The notes: generated by a model from the letters alone, not told the origin. Shown: positions 53,317-62,492, numbered from the stretch's first letter. The stretch is 64,000 bases of DNA from Desulfamplus magnetovallimortis (GCF_900170035.1 NZ_LT828547.1:56281-120280); one strand, 5' to 3'. Made by a program: numbers and translations.

Positions 53317-54153
53317 ATGACAATTCCCCATGATGAAGAGCTGCTTGAAGAGTTCAGACAAAAAGGTTTTTCTGAAAAAAGAGACAGGCGTGAAGGATTT
53401 GCATGGAGCCTTGATTTTTCATCTCCTTATATTGCAACTGCCATACATGCAGGTCACAATGTTTCAGGATCAATGTTGCCGTTCATGAATATGACACCGG
53501 CAAGGCGGCTTTTTGAAGAGGATTGTGCCACAGATATCATGATTCATGGCCTTTCAAACTGCGTCTGGGGACTTGAGTCAAGAGCTGTCTATGATCTTAA
53601 CCGTTCACCGGAACTTGCATTGCCCCTTACACCTGAAAAATTTTGGGGAGCAACGGTTTACAAAGAGATGCCGCTTCCGGAGCTTAATCGCCGTAACATT
53701 TCAGCTTACGAAGAGTTTTACCGATTTGTTGGCACATGCATCACATTTATTCTGGAAAAATTTGACTTCTGTATTATATATGATATCCACTCCTACAACA
53801 CAATACGTCAACTGGAAAAGAGAATCTTTAATCCACCTATCTTTAATCTTGGTACAGCCCTTGTTGACAGACAAAAATGGACTCCTCAGATTGACCTGTG
53901 GCTTGAGCTTCTTTCTAAGATTGCTCTGCCCGGCATGGAGACAACGGTTGCCGAAAACCATGTTTTTAAAGGAGAAGGTGAGTTTTGCCGTTGCCTGACT
54001 GGATGGGATTCAAGGATTCTTGTGCTGCCAACGGAAGTTTCAAAAATCTATATGGACGAGATGGATGGCAGGTTATATACAGATGTGGTGATTGCTCTTC
54101 AAAAGGGAATCGGGGATGCTGTAAAGGCTCATCAGGCCGGTTTGGCTTTCTGA
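53317..54153 (+). CDS. N-formylglutamate amidohydrolase-like protein (HutG/N-FGAH family)
   Basis: 278 residues, PF05013-like. Landmarks: IATAIHAGHNVSGSMLPF, an acidic FEEDCATDIMI, CIIYDIHSYNTIRQ and VAENHVFKGEGEFCRCL. The aspartate and histidines of the DIHS segment fit a metal site. The reaction in this organism is not sure; members also act on formyl amino acids or related amides. The last about 12 codons are part of a 53-base unit that is repeated twice more after the stop. Confidence 0.82.
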   Translation: MTIPHDEELLEEFRQKGFSEKRDRREGFAWSLDFSSPYIATAIHAGHNVSGSMLPFMNMTPARRLFEEDCATDIMIHGLSNCVWGLESRAVYDLNRSPELALPLTPEKFWGATVYKEMPLPELNRRNISAYEEFYRFVGTCITFILEKFDFCIIYDIHSYNTIRQLEKRIFNPPIFNLGTALVDRQKWTPQIDLWLELLSKIALPGMETTVAENHVFKGEGEFCRCLTGWDSRILVLPTEVSKIYMDEMDGRLYTDVVIALQKGIGDAVKAHQAGLAF

Positions 54154-54279
54154 AACTGGCATTTTTCATTCTCGTAAAGGCTCATCAGGCTGGTTTGCTT
54201 TTCTGAAGTTGGCATTTTTCATTATAGTAAAGGCTCATCAGGCTGGTTTGGTTTTTTGAAATTGGCATTTTTCATTCTC
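54121..54279 (+). repeat. 53-base unit in three perfect-length tandem copies over a gene's 3' end
   Basis: Units start at 54121, 54174 and 54227, each beginning GTAAAGGCTCATCAGGC(C/T)GG and ending GGCATTTTTCATT plus three bases. The stop codon TGA of the amidohydrolase gene is inside unit one; later units lie in the spacer. Differences between units are few, so the duplication is fairly recent. Confidence 0.95.
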
Positions 54280-54412
54280 CCACAAAAGATAGTTTGCTCT
54301 TTTTTTGTGGTAAATCCCTGGAAAACAGGGCTTTTTTCAGAAAGATTGAAATCAGTGTGAAAGATGCCTTGAATATTTTTTATTTTACAATTTTTTAGAT
54401 AAGGAAAAACAG

Positions 54413-56857
54413 ATGTCGAAATCAATTGGTATTGACCTCGGTACCACAAATTCCGTGGCTGCCATAAAGAGAGTGCATACAGAAATTATAAAAAATAGTG
54501 AAGGTGACGATTTAACCCCTTCATGTGTCACCCTTAAGAGCAAAAAGGGTGTAATGAAATATATAGCAAAGGAAAGTTTTGTTGTGGGACGCCATGCCCT
54601 GGAGTGGATGAAACAGGATCCTGCAAATACCGTTACTGCTGTTAAGCGACTCATGGGCAGAAGCATCAATGACCCAGATGTCAAAAAAATTATTGCAGAC
54701 AGGCGACACCTGAACACCATAACAACACATTCCCGTGGTACTGAAAACAGCCTTGCAATTCTTCTTGGTAAAAATGAGTACACTCCGGAACAGATATCTG
54801 CAAAGATTCTGGAAAAGATTCACACAGATTCAGAAAAAGCTCTTGGTGACACCATTGAATATGCTGTTATAACTGTCCCTGCATATTTTAATGACAAGCA
54901 GAAACACGCCACCCGCAATGCTGCTGCCATTGCCGGAATGAAGGTGCAGCGCCTGCTTCCTGAACCCACGGCTGCCGCCATATCCTTTGGCGTTGACAGT
55001 GTGGGAGTCGATGATGCAAAGACCGTTCTTGTTTTTGATTTTGGAGGTGGAACCTTTGATCTTTCGGTTCTTACAATAAGTGGAGGTCAATTCATTGAGC
55101 AGGGCAAGGGCGGTAACATGTGGATGGGCGGTGAGGATATTGACCAAAAAATCATTGATCATGTACTTCATGAGACAGCAGAAGAGTATGATATAGATGA
55201 TATCCAGGCATTTATTGATGGCCAGTCAATATCAGACAAAAATCGTTTTTCCGCAGAGCTTAAAAATGCAGTGGAGCAGGCTAAAATAGCTTTAAGTGAA
55301 AAAGATGAGACAGCCATTGAACTGCTTGGTATTCTAAAAGACAGTGACGGAGATCTCATTGATATTGATGTTGAATTGACACGGAATGAGTTTGAAACCA
55401 TCATTTCCCCCATTGTTGCAGGAGCAATGGAACTTGTAAAAAATCTTCTTGAACAGATTCATTTTACGCCTGATCTCATTGACAATGTTCTTCTTGTAGG
55501 GGGTAGCTCCAAAATTCCATGTGTGATAAAAGCTGTTAAGGAGCTTTTTGGTGAAGAGAAGGTTCTTCTGCATGATCGTCCCATGCTTGCCATAGCCGAA
55601 GGGGCAGCAATTTTAAGCCATCGCCTTTCTGATTCATATGAATGTCCGGGGTGCGGACGTGAAGTTTTACAGTCAGACAAAACATGCCCTGGTTGCCAGT
55701 TTGACCTTGATGCCCATGTTGCATCACACAGTGTTTACGATATTATACATTCTGCTGCCCATGACTATTACATTGTCCTTGAAAATGGTGAAAAATATCT
55801 TTTGATAGAGAAAAATACACCTCTTCCATGTGAACAGAAAGAGATGTTCAACCTTGTTCATCATGAACAGCGCCTTGTTCATATGAAGTTTGTGAATGTT
55901 GTCAATGACATTGAAGAGAGTATCGGGGATTTGTGGCTTGGCATTGACGATGAGATGCAGGAGTCACTGTACAGAAAAAAGTATGAAAATGAAAATATGA
56001 AGCTCAATGCCTCAGATGGAGATGAAAATGGAGACAGTGAAAAAAAAGAAACTGAAGAGGATGTAAAGAGCGATGAAGGCGTTGATCCTGAAAAACCTTT
56101 GACAATTGAGGTTAGCCTGAAAATTGATGAAAACAACATTGTTGAAGTTGGTGCATCAATTGTGGAAATTCCTGAAGCTGAAATTTCTAAAAATCTTTCA
56201 CGAGGCAAGGCAGATGAAAAGCTTTTTGTGGAGCTTGAAAATCTCATCAATGAAACCAATACCTCGGATGCAGATGATTATGTTGCTCTTGAGGTTACAA
56301 GTCGTACAATAGGAATTATCAAGGATATCAACAAGGTTATTGATGAAAAAACAGGTGGGGTAATTGAGCCTGTATATGATCTTGCATTTCAAAAAATTGA
56401 TAATACCCGAAAATTGTCACAAGATGGCCTCACATGTCAATCTTTGATCTACTATTGTGAAAATGTTATAAGCAGTTTTGGCAATATTCTGCCGCCTGGA
56501 GATATTGTGAAGTTGAAGAAGCGTACAAAACACCTTGAAGAGATGATGGAACGGGGATCTTATAAAGAAAATGTGGATGCCTATAATGCTCTTGATAATG
56601 CCCTTGACAAGATGCCTATGGTCACTGCGCTTATGACAATTAAAAAAGCGGGTGGCCTATGTTTGGAGCATGAACCTGCAAAGGCACCTCTTTTTCTATC
56701 CGCCATTCAGGGGCTTCTCTCCCTTGACGAGGGAGCAAGCGAAGATAGAATACAAGCAGGATTTGACAAAATTATTAGTACATTGCCCCTGGCACATAAT
56801 ATTATTGAAAAGTATGACTATCAGAAAACAACTATTTACAAGGGGATTACAAAATAG
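54413..56857 (+). CDS. Divergent Hsp70 with a zinc ribbon in place of the usual C-terminal domain
   Basis: 814 residues. N-terminal nucleotide-binding domain (about 1-390): GIDLGTTNSVAAI, NDKQKHATRNAAAIAGMKVQ, VFDFGGGTFDLSVLT and LLVGGSSKIP. The normal substrate-binding domain is not seen. Instead, four cysteines at about 411/414/425/428 (CPGCGREV, CPGCQFD) form a zinc ribbon, followed by DIIHSAAHDYYIVLENGEKY, LIEKNTPLPCEQK (a shortened beta-domain-like stretch), an acidic linker (about 540-570) and a helical C-terminus. Ribosome site AAGGAAAAACAG. It leads a five-gene cluster with J-like and GrpE-like proteins. Confidence 0.85.
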   Translation: MSKSIGIDLGTTNSVAAIKRVHTEIIKNSEGDDLTPSCVTLKSKKGVMKYIAKESFVVGRHALEWMKQDPANTVTAVKRLMGRSINDPDVKKIIADRRHLNTITTHSRGTENSLAILLGKNEYTPEQISAKILEKIHTDSEKALGDTIEYAVITVPAYFNDKQKHATRNAAAIAGMKVQRLLPEPTAAAISFGVDSVGVDDAKTVLVFDFGGGTFDLSVLTISGGQFIEQGKGGNMWMGGEDIDQKIIDHVLHETAEEYDIDDIQAFIDGQSISDKNRFSAELKNAVEQAKIALSEKDETAIELLGILKDSDGDLIDIDVELTRNEFETIISPIVAGAMELVKNLLEQIHFTPDLIDNVLLVGGSSKIPCVIKAVKELFGEEKVLLHDRPMLAIAEGAAILSHRLSDSYECPGCGREVLQSDKTCPGCQFDLDAHVASHSVYDIIHSAAHDYYIVLENGEKYLLIEKNTPLPCEQKEMFNLVHHEQRLVHMKFVNVVNDIEESIGDLWLGIDDEMQESLYRKKYENENMKLNASDGDENGDSEKKETEEDVKSDEGVDPEKPLTIEVSLKIDENNIVEVGASIVEIPEAEISKNLSRGKADEKLFVELENLINETNTSDADDYVALEVTSRTIGIIKDINKVIDEKTGGVIEPVYDLAFQKIDNTRKLSQDGLTCQSLIYYCENVISSFGNILPPGDIVKLKKRTKHLEEMMERGSYKENVDAYNALDNALDKMPMVTALMTIKKAGGLCLEHEPAKAPLFLSAIQGLLSLDEGASEDRIQAGFDKIISTLPLAHNIIEKYDYQKTTIYKGITK

Positions 56858-56865
56858 TTAAGCCG

Positions 56866-59121
56866 TTGGAAATAGAGTGCCCTGTATGTGGCCTTGAGAA
56901 TATTAATGCAGATCAGGATACCTGCCCCCAGTGTGATTCTGATCTATCATGTTTCAAGGTGCTTGATTCCTTTTACGATGTCATGGACAACAGACTGAAC
57001 GGCGGGGAAGCTGCCGCCTCAATGACTCCTCCCCATGAACCACAAAGTGGTAAAGCATTTAAGTCTTTATACAGTGATTCTGATAAGTCTTTATACAGTG
57101 ATTCTGATAAGCCTTTATACAGTGATTCTGATAAAAAACATGAAGAGTCGTTATCCAATGTAGTGGATGACGATTCTTTTGATTCTCATGATGAATCACT
57201 GTCAGAAGAAACGGATAAAGACTTTTTTGATTTTCCTGAAAAATCACAATCAGAAAAAATGGATAGGGACTCTTTTGATTCTAATGATGAGTCATCATTA
57301 GAAGAAATGGATAATGAATCTTTTGATTATTTTGATGAATCATTATCTGATGAAATTGAGGATGATTTATCTGAAGAGCTTAGTGACGAAATAATGAGTT
57401 ATCTTTCAGGTGAAATCTCATCTGATGAAGAGTTAGAGTCTGCAACAGATGGATTTGAAGATCAGTTTTCAGATGACGCTGAAGATAAATTTTTCGATGA
57501 AACTAAAGATATTTTTTCTAATGACTCTGAAGGTGGCTTTTCTAATGAATCTGAAGATGATTTTTCTGATGACTCTGAAGGTGGCTTTTCTAATGACTTT
57601 GAAGATGATTTTTCTGATGACTCTGAAGATGGTTTTTCTGATGACTCTGAAGATAGATTGTCTGATGAAGTTGAAGGTGCATTATTCCATGAAGAGGGTG
57701 ATACTCGTTCTGACCAACAAAAATTAAAATATACGGACGACCCCATTGAATTGGGTGATAAGTCACTTGCTGACTCCTTTGAAGATGAAGTTTTGCAGAC
57801 AAAAGAGGTGTTTGAGAAGGGCAGAAATGCTAAAGATGAAGATGAGTATTATGAGAGTATTGATAAAATGGATTCAGGTTCTGCATTAAGGGAGCTTGTT
57901 GCCCATGATGATGAAGAGAACTCTTTGCCCCAGGCATTTAAAAAAAGCTCTCGAAATTATCTTTTCTGGCAACATGTCGCGCTTTTTGTTTTGTTACCCC
58001 TGCTGATTATCATGACCTGCTCTGCTGTTATCCTCTTTTTGGGACGAAATGAATTTATAACCGTTAACGAGCAGCTCTCTAAAACTGTACAGGTAATATT
58101 TGAATCTGAAAACAGAGTTACAAAAAAGATTCAGGAACTTGAATCCATTGTTTTGCACAACAGGCCTGATCTAATATATTCGGGAAGGCTTCAGGAAACT
58201 TCCAGTGAAGATGCAGCTAAAGTTCATCAACAAAAGGCAGACAAGGTTAATATTGAATCAGAAGATGAAGTATTAAAAGCATTAATAGATGTAAAGCCTA
58301 AAAAAGAGGCCATAGAGCCTGAATCTGAAAAGTCAGAGTCGATGAATACAGAGCTTGAAAAGGACAGATTGGTAGATATTGAGCCTGAGAAAGAGAGAGA
58401 TATAGATGCAGAGCCTGAAAATGAGAGCCAAATAGGTGCGAAACCAGAAAAGGCGAGTCAAACAGGTGTGGAACCTGAAAAGGAGAGTCAAACAGGTGTG
58501 GAACCTGAAAAGGAGAGTCAAATAGATGCAGAACCCCAAACAGAGAGACAGATAGAGGTAAATTCTGAAAAAGAAGAGCCTGTAGAAGAAGCTCAAAACA
58601 AAAAAAATATTGAAGATGCTCGGATAGATGACCAGAATAAAAATATAAAACATATAAAGGCTGTTAAGCAGAAAAAAAGAGACAGTGTTAAAAAAGCAGT
58701 CAAACAGCTTCCTGAATACTCTTTGTCAAAGGAGAGTTCCAGCGAAGATTGTTTTAAAATATATCACGCCCATGACAGTGATACGCTTTGGAACATTGCA
58801 CAAAAGGTTTATGGTTCAGGCCGCTGGTATCCGGTACTTCTTGTTCATAACGATAATCTTTCCATTTATAATATAAGCAGCATAAATAAAATCAGATATC
58901 TTTGTGATAAAAAACTTGTACAAACTCTTTATAACCAGCAGTTTTATCGTAAAAAAACAGGAGGAAAGATTGCTCTGTTTTGGCACTATAAAGTGAAACC
59001 TGGAGACACCCTTGACACCATAAGGCATCAATACTGCCCCAAGGGTTTGAAGGAGCAAGATTGTATAGAACAAATAGATCTGCCGGCACCCGGAGAAAAG
59101 ATTCTGATTCGTCTGGAGTAG
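56866..59121 (+). CDS. Zinc-ribbon / acidic repeat / membrane / LysM-like protein of the Hsp70 cluster
   Basis: 751 residues, TTG start eight bases after the Hsp70 stop. N-terminal zinc ribbon (CPVCGLENI, CPQCDSD; residues about 4-25) like the ribbon in the Hsp70. Residues 65-285 are very acidic with repeats (SLYSDSDK three times; DDSEGGFSN units). One membrane helix (about 365-393, YLFWQHVALFVLLPLLIIMT). A second repeat region (about 490-570, EPEKESQTGVEPEKESQ). The C-terminus (about 628-751) has LysM-like motifs, YHAHDSDTLWNIAQKVYGSG and YKVKPGDTLDTIRHQYCP. It would link a cytoplasmic zinc-ribbon/acidic part to a cell-wall-binding periplasmic part. Confidence 0.75.
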   Translation: MEIECPVCGLENINADQDTCPQCDSDLSCFKVLDSFYDVMDNRLNGGEAAASMTPPHEPQSGKAFKSLYSDSDKSLYSDSDKPLYSDSDKKHEESLSNVVDDDSFDSHDESLSEETDKDFFDFPEKSQSEKMDRDSFDSNDESSLEEMDNESFDYFDESLSDEIEDDLSEELSDEIMSYLSGEISSDEELESATDGFEDQFSDDAEDKFFDETKDIFSNDSEGGFSNESEDDFSDDSEGGFSNDFEDDFSDDSEDGFSDDSEDRLSDEVEGALFHEEGDTRSDQQKLKYTDDPIELGDKSLADSFEDEVLQTKEVFEKGRNAKDEDEYYESIDKMDSGSALRELVAHDDEENSLPQAFKKSSRNYLFWQHVALFVLLPLLIIMTCSAVILFLGRNEFITVNEQLSKTVQVIFESENRVTKKIQELESIVLHNRPDLIYSGRLQETSSEDAAKVHQQKADKVNIESEDEVLKALIDVKPKKEAIEPESEKSESMNTELEKDRLVDIEPEKERDIDAEPENESQIGAKPEKASQTGVEPEKESQTGVEPEKESQIDAEPQTERQIEVNSEKEEPVEEAQNKKNIEDARIDDQNKNIKHIKAVKQKKRDSVKKAVKQLPEYSLSKESSSEDCFKIYHAHDSDTLWNIAQKVYGSGRWYPVLLVHNDNLSIYNISSINKIRYLCDKKLVQTLYNQQFYRKKTGGKIALFWHYKVKPGDTLDTIRHQYCPKGLKEQDCIEQIDLPAPGEKILIRLE

Positions 59122-59127
59122 GAGAAT

Positions 59128-61269
59128 ATGGCAAAAAAGAAAAAAAGCGTTGAAGCTATCCTTGCAAATGCTGAAAAGTTTTTTGACAGGGGAAATTTCC
59201 AGCTTGCCCAGCGGGAATTTGAAGCAGCACAGAAAAAACTGCAACGTGATGATATAGCGGAAAAAATACAAATCTGCATGTTGGAAAACAACAACACAAG
59301 GGCAAAGGAGCTTGTCAAGAAAGGGAACAGGGCTTTTGCAAAAAAAGATACTGAAGGTGCCCTGGTTAATTTCAGAGAGGCATTATCTCTTCAGAGTGAG
59401 CCGGAACAATGGCTTATAGATAAAATTACTTCCCTTGAAAACGAACACGCTGCCGAATGCGCTGATTCAGATGCCTCTACAGCAGAATCAGAAGGTCGTT
59501 TTGCTGAAGCTGCATCCTTGTATGCTGTTGCAGGGGAAAAAATGGATGACAGCAAACTTCTTCTGAAAAGTGCATTCTGTCTTGTGAAAGCAGGTAGCTT
59601 TGAGGAGGCAGTGAAAAGATTTAGCTCTGTAATTAAACGTGATGATAAGTTTCAAGGAGAGGAACATCATCGTTTTATATATTCGCATGGATTTGCACTT
59701 GCAAAAACTTCTGATTTTCATGGCGCACTTAAGGCATGGAGTGACCTTCCCATAAAAAACGAAGCTTTTCAGCAGCAGATAAAAGATGTTTTTGCGCTGG
59801 CTGTCCATGATTTCCTGAAATCTGTTAATAGCTCTTCTCTGTTTGATGAAACATCAGAACCGCTTCCTGATGAGCTTAACCGATATTCTGAACAGGCGAG
59901 AAGTCTGCTTGCCTTTTCCCCTGAAGATGAAAAAAATTCTCTTAATGTCACGATTGAAAAAATTATAAAATGTCTTAATTATGAGCTTATTGAAGCTGGC
60001 TGGAAAAATGAGGATTATGCAAAGGTATTGGATATTATTGGACAGATGCCGGACATAACTGCTTCGGAATTATTATCCATTAAAGCCAGGGCAGCTTTTC
60101 ACCAGTGTGAAAAAGATCCATCTTTTCTTGATACACTGGTTTCCTGCTGGCTGAAAGTAATCTACTCCATCAATACATCTTCAATATTTTCACTTGAATT
60201 TTCTGAGCGGGAAAAAGTTCAGAAAAAGCTCGTTAAAATGGGTGAAGCACTTGTTGCTTCCAGCAGCAGAACACCTGCTGCAGCATCTGCCTCAAGACGA
60301 TTTCAGCTTGATAAAAAAATTGTTAATCAACTTTTTGAACTTTGCAAATATGCCGGAGTAGTGGATAGTTCACGTTCAGAACTGGTTGCTGTTCCAGGAG
60401 ATGCAGCATCTTCCGGATTTTCTGACGAGATAAGGGAATTTATAGTATCAAACAGAGATTTTTTTAATGATAACGGGCACTATCTTGAAACTGGCGCATA
60501 CTACTCCACAGCCTGGGAAGCCATGTATTGCATGAAAACAGGTGAACTTGAAAAGGCAATTGCTATTATTGATGCTCTTCCTGATAAGAGTTTTGATGAT
60601 GAGTTCTCAATTTACACAAAGCAACGCGTCAATTATGAATACGGAAGATGGGCAATTGAGAAGGGTAAAAAGGATTTTATTCGTTATTTTGATGAAACTC
60701 ACCTGCTTTTTGAAACTGAGCCTGCCCTTGAAAAGGAGCTGATTGGCTTTCTCCATGAATATCAGGAGTTAGAAATTTTGAAAAGGTATGAACAGCTCAT
60801 TGCCGTGCTTCATGAGCGCAGTTCATCCGAAGAGATACGAAAAATTTATTCGTTGGTCATGATACAGTCAGCCATAGGCCGCTCAAACAATGGAGAGTTG
60901 CATGAACGTGTATTAAAGCGCGTTGCACGGGAAGCACTCTCTCTGGATCCTGAAAATGAATATGCCATTGAAGTATCTTCCACCATTTTAATAAAAGAAG
61001 AAGTTGAAATGATGATGGCAGCAATGTCCAGACGCAAATTTGCCAAAGCCAGCAGGATTGTAATGGAGTCTGAACATGAAGAGGTTCACAATATGTATTT
61101 TGAGTCAATGAAAAGACATGCTGAAATCTGCGAGGAGCATTATCTGGAAGATCCTGAGTTTGCTTTGGTTCTGATGCAGGAGATGTATGAGTGGGTAGAA
61201 AACATCGACCCTCTCCATGATGTAACAATGTATATGGAAAATTGTCTTGAAAAGTGGATGAGGAAGTGA
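59128..61269 (+). CDS. TPR-like helical repeat protein of the Hsp70 cluster
   Basis: 713 residues, soluble, helical throughout. The first 100 residues are TPR-like (AEKFFDRGNFQLAQREFEAA, KKGNRAFAKKDTEGALVNFR), and further repeats follow (AESEGRFAEAASLYAVAGEK, CLVKAGSFEEAVKRFSSVIK). No enzyme motif seen. A six-base gap from the upstream gene with GGAGTAGGAGAAT at the start shows tight coupling. The likely role is scaffold or co-chaperone for the Hsp70. Confidence 0.75.
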   Translation: MAKKKKSVEAILANAEKFFDRGNFQLAQREFEAAQKKLQRDDIAEKIQICMLENNNTRAKELVKKGNRAFAKKDTEGALVNFREALSLQSEPEQWLIDKITSLENEHAAECADSDASTAESEGRFAEAASLYAVAGEKMDDSKLLLKSAFCLVKAGSFEEAVKRFSSVIKRDDKFQGEEHHRFIYSHGFALAKTSDFHGALKAWSDLPIKNEAFQQQIKDVFALAVHDFLKSVNSSSLFDETSEPLPDELNRYSEQARSLLAFSPEDEKNSLNVTIEKIIKCLNYELIEAGWKNEDYAKVLDIIGQMPDITASELLSIKARAAFHQCEKDPSFLDTLVSCWLKVIYSINTSSIFSLEFSEREKVQKKLVKMGEALVASSSRTPAAASASRRFQLDKKIVNQLFELCKYAGVVDSSRSELVAVPGDAASSGFSDEIREFIVSNRDFFNDNGHYLETGAYYSTAWEAMYCMKTGELEKAIAIIDALPDKSFDDEFSIYTKQRVNYEYGRWAIEKGKKDFIRYFDETHLLFETEPALEKELIGFLHEYQELEILKRYEQLIAVLHERSSSEEIRKIYSLVMIQSAIGRSNNGELHERVLKRVAREALSLDPENEYAIEVSSTILIKEEVEMMMAAMSRRKFAKASRIVMESEHEEVHNMYFESMKRHAEICEEHYLEDPEFALVLMQEMYEWVENIDPLHDVTMYMENCLEKWMRK

Positions 61270-61271
61270 AA

Positions 61272-61574
61272 ATGAAAAATCCGTTTGTAATATTGGATGT
61301 TGACAGGTCAGTTACCCAGAAAGACATTATCCTTGCTGTTTCCAGGGCCATGCGGGAGAAAAAATACAGTGCCGCTGAAATAGCTGTGGCTCAGAAAACA
61401 CTGCTTGATCCTGTTTCCAGGGCATGTGCATCTTTTTTGTATCATATTGACTTTGGTGATAAAAAGAAAAAGATTTGTGGAAGCATTATGGATGATTATG
61501 AGCTACTTACTAAAGCTGATGAAGATGCTTTGAATAACAATTCTCTTGAATATCTTGACCTGTTTGACTCCTGA
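61272..61574 (+). CDS. Small degenerate J-domain-like protein of the Hsp70 cluster
   Basis: 100 residues from ATG 61272, two bases after the previous stop and behind GAGGAAG. The opening MKNPFVILDVDRSVTQKDII followed by AVSRAMREKKYSAAEIAVAQ and KTLLDPVSRACASFLYHI has the pattern of divergent J domains: NPF-x-x-LG start, helices, then the LLDPxxR stretch. The HPD motif that stimulates Hsp70 is absent, so this would be a J-like protein acting by another route. The rest is acidic. Confidence 0.55.
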   Translation: MKNPFVILDVDRSVTQKDIILAVSRAMREKKYSAAEIAVAQKTLLDPVSRACASFLYHIDFGDKKKKICGSIMDDYELLTKADEDALNNNSLEYLDLFDS

Positions 61575-61575
61575 T

Positions 61576-61650
61576 TAAGGCCATGATGGCTCACAGCCAA
61601 AATCGAAGAAATGAAAGTCTTTATATATCAGTATTTTATGGAGGCTTTCT
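61576..61650 (+). repeat. R8 fragment inside the Hsp70 cluster
   Basis: GCCATGATGGCTCACAGCCA, AAATCGAAGAAATGAAAGTC and TTATATATCAG match R8 in part. It separates the J-like and GrpE-like genes. Confidence 0.6.
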
Positions 61651-61668
61651 AATAAAAAAACACACTAC

Positions 61669-62157
61669 ATGGACAGCATGAAGCCCATTGCCCCCCAGAA
61701 CAACATGTTGGAACAAAAAGAGTATCTCAGAGAAAAATTTATTTCATTTCAACGAAAAATAGCAGACCAGAAACATGAACTTGCCAGGTGTCAGGATGAG
61801 TTCAGGCAGCGTGAACAGAGTTACTACATGAATCTCTTTGAAATTCTGGATGCTTTTGAGAACATTGATGCTACCCTTGAATCCAAAAAGGATGAGCTGG
61901 ATAAGACAGCAAAAATGCTTGGTCGTAATGTTCGTTCCATACATAAAAAGACTAAACGCCTTGTAAAGTCAGCGGGTATTGCTGCTATTGAATTCCCTGA
62001 CAACAGGGCTGAGATGTCATTATGCAAAATTGTTGAAACCCGCCAGGATCTCACTCTTGATAATGAGACAATTCTCTCTGTTGTTAAAAATGGATATATC
62101 AACATTGAGGATGGCACAGTGCTTCGCAAGGCTGAGGTTGTAACTGTTCTCAACTGA
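61669..62157 (+). CDS. GrpE-like protein of the Hsp70 cluster
   Basis: 162 residues. An N-terminal coiled coil (residues about 18-70, REKFISFQRKIADQKHELAR, QDEFRQREQSYYMNLFEILD) precedes DAFENIDATLESKK, which matches the GrpE LLxVLDNFERA region. The C-terminus (SVVKNGYINIEDGTVLRKAE, VVTVLN) matches the GrpE beta-domain ending VVxxGYxxGDRVLRPAxVxV. It would be the nucleotide exchange factor for the Hsp70 of this cluster. The start could be ATG 61678; an R8 fragment lies upstream. Confidence 0.75.
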   Translation: MDSMKPIAPQNNMLEQKEYLREKFISFQRKIADQKHELARCQDEFRQREQSYYMNLFEILDAFENIDATLESKKDELDKTAKMLGRNVRSIHKKTKRLVKSAGIAAIEFPDNRAEMSLCKIVETRQDLTLDNETILSVVKNGYINIEDGTVLRKAEVVTVLN

Positions 62158-62194
62158 GTCTGACAATGCATTGTCGGTAATATGAGGTTGTGAT

Positions 62195-62322
62195 CAGGGA
62201 AACTTGTTTGGTTTCCAGCTTGGTAAAAAGGGCTGGAATCGAGGAACCGTATGCGGGAAATCTGCACGTACGGATCTGCGGGGGAGGCGTTGAGTAATCA
62301 GTGCCTCTACCCGGACTTTTAG
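62195..62322 (+). ncRNA. Group II intron remnant
   Basis: The hairpin CCGTATGCGGGAAATCTGCA, CGTACGG and the following GGGGGAGGC ... GCCTCTACCCGG stem match conserved stretches that flank the reverse-transcriptase frame in bacterial group II introns (the ACCGTATGCG..CGCACGTACGGT and CTACCC signatures). No reverse-transcriptase frame is present, and the 5' end and domain V/VI could not be found. It is a fragment, not an active intron. Recognised from memory of these motifs. Confidence 0.5.
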
Positions 62323-62335
62323 TGAGAGATTCCCT

Positions 62336-62391
62336 CAACTCAAAGTTTTCTATCCGGAAAGTGTAAACTGGGAAATGAAGCTTGCCATTTT
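62336..62391. repeat. R3 half copy
   Basis: ATCCGGAAAGTGTAAACTGG then AAATGAAGCTTGCC is the right arm of R3. No left arm is present. Confidence 0.55.
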
Positions 62392-62492
62392 AGCGACATA
62401 TTTGAATTGATTTTGTAAAGATAAATTATGATTATCTGATTAAGAGGCTGAGTTTTTTTGATTATGACTCGCTAAATATTGTTTCACCTATT

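Noticed and set aside
57462-57746. Ser-rich minus-strand frame opposite the acidic protein
   Set aside because: Antisense shadow of the GAT/GAA/TCT repeat in the coding strand.
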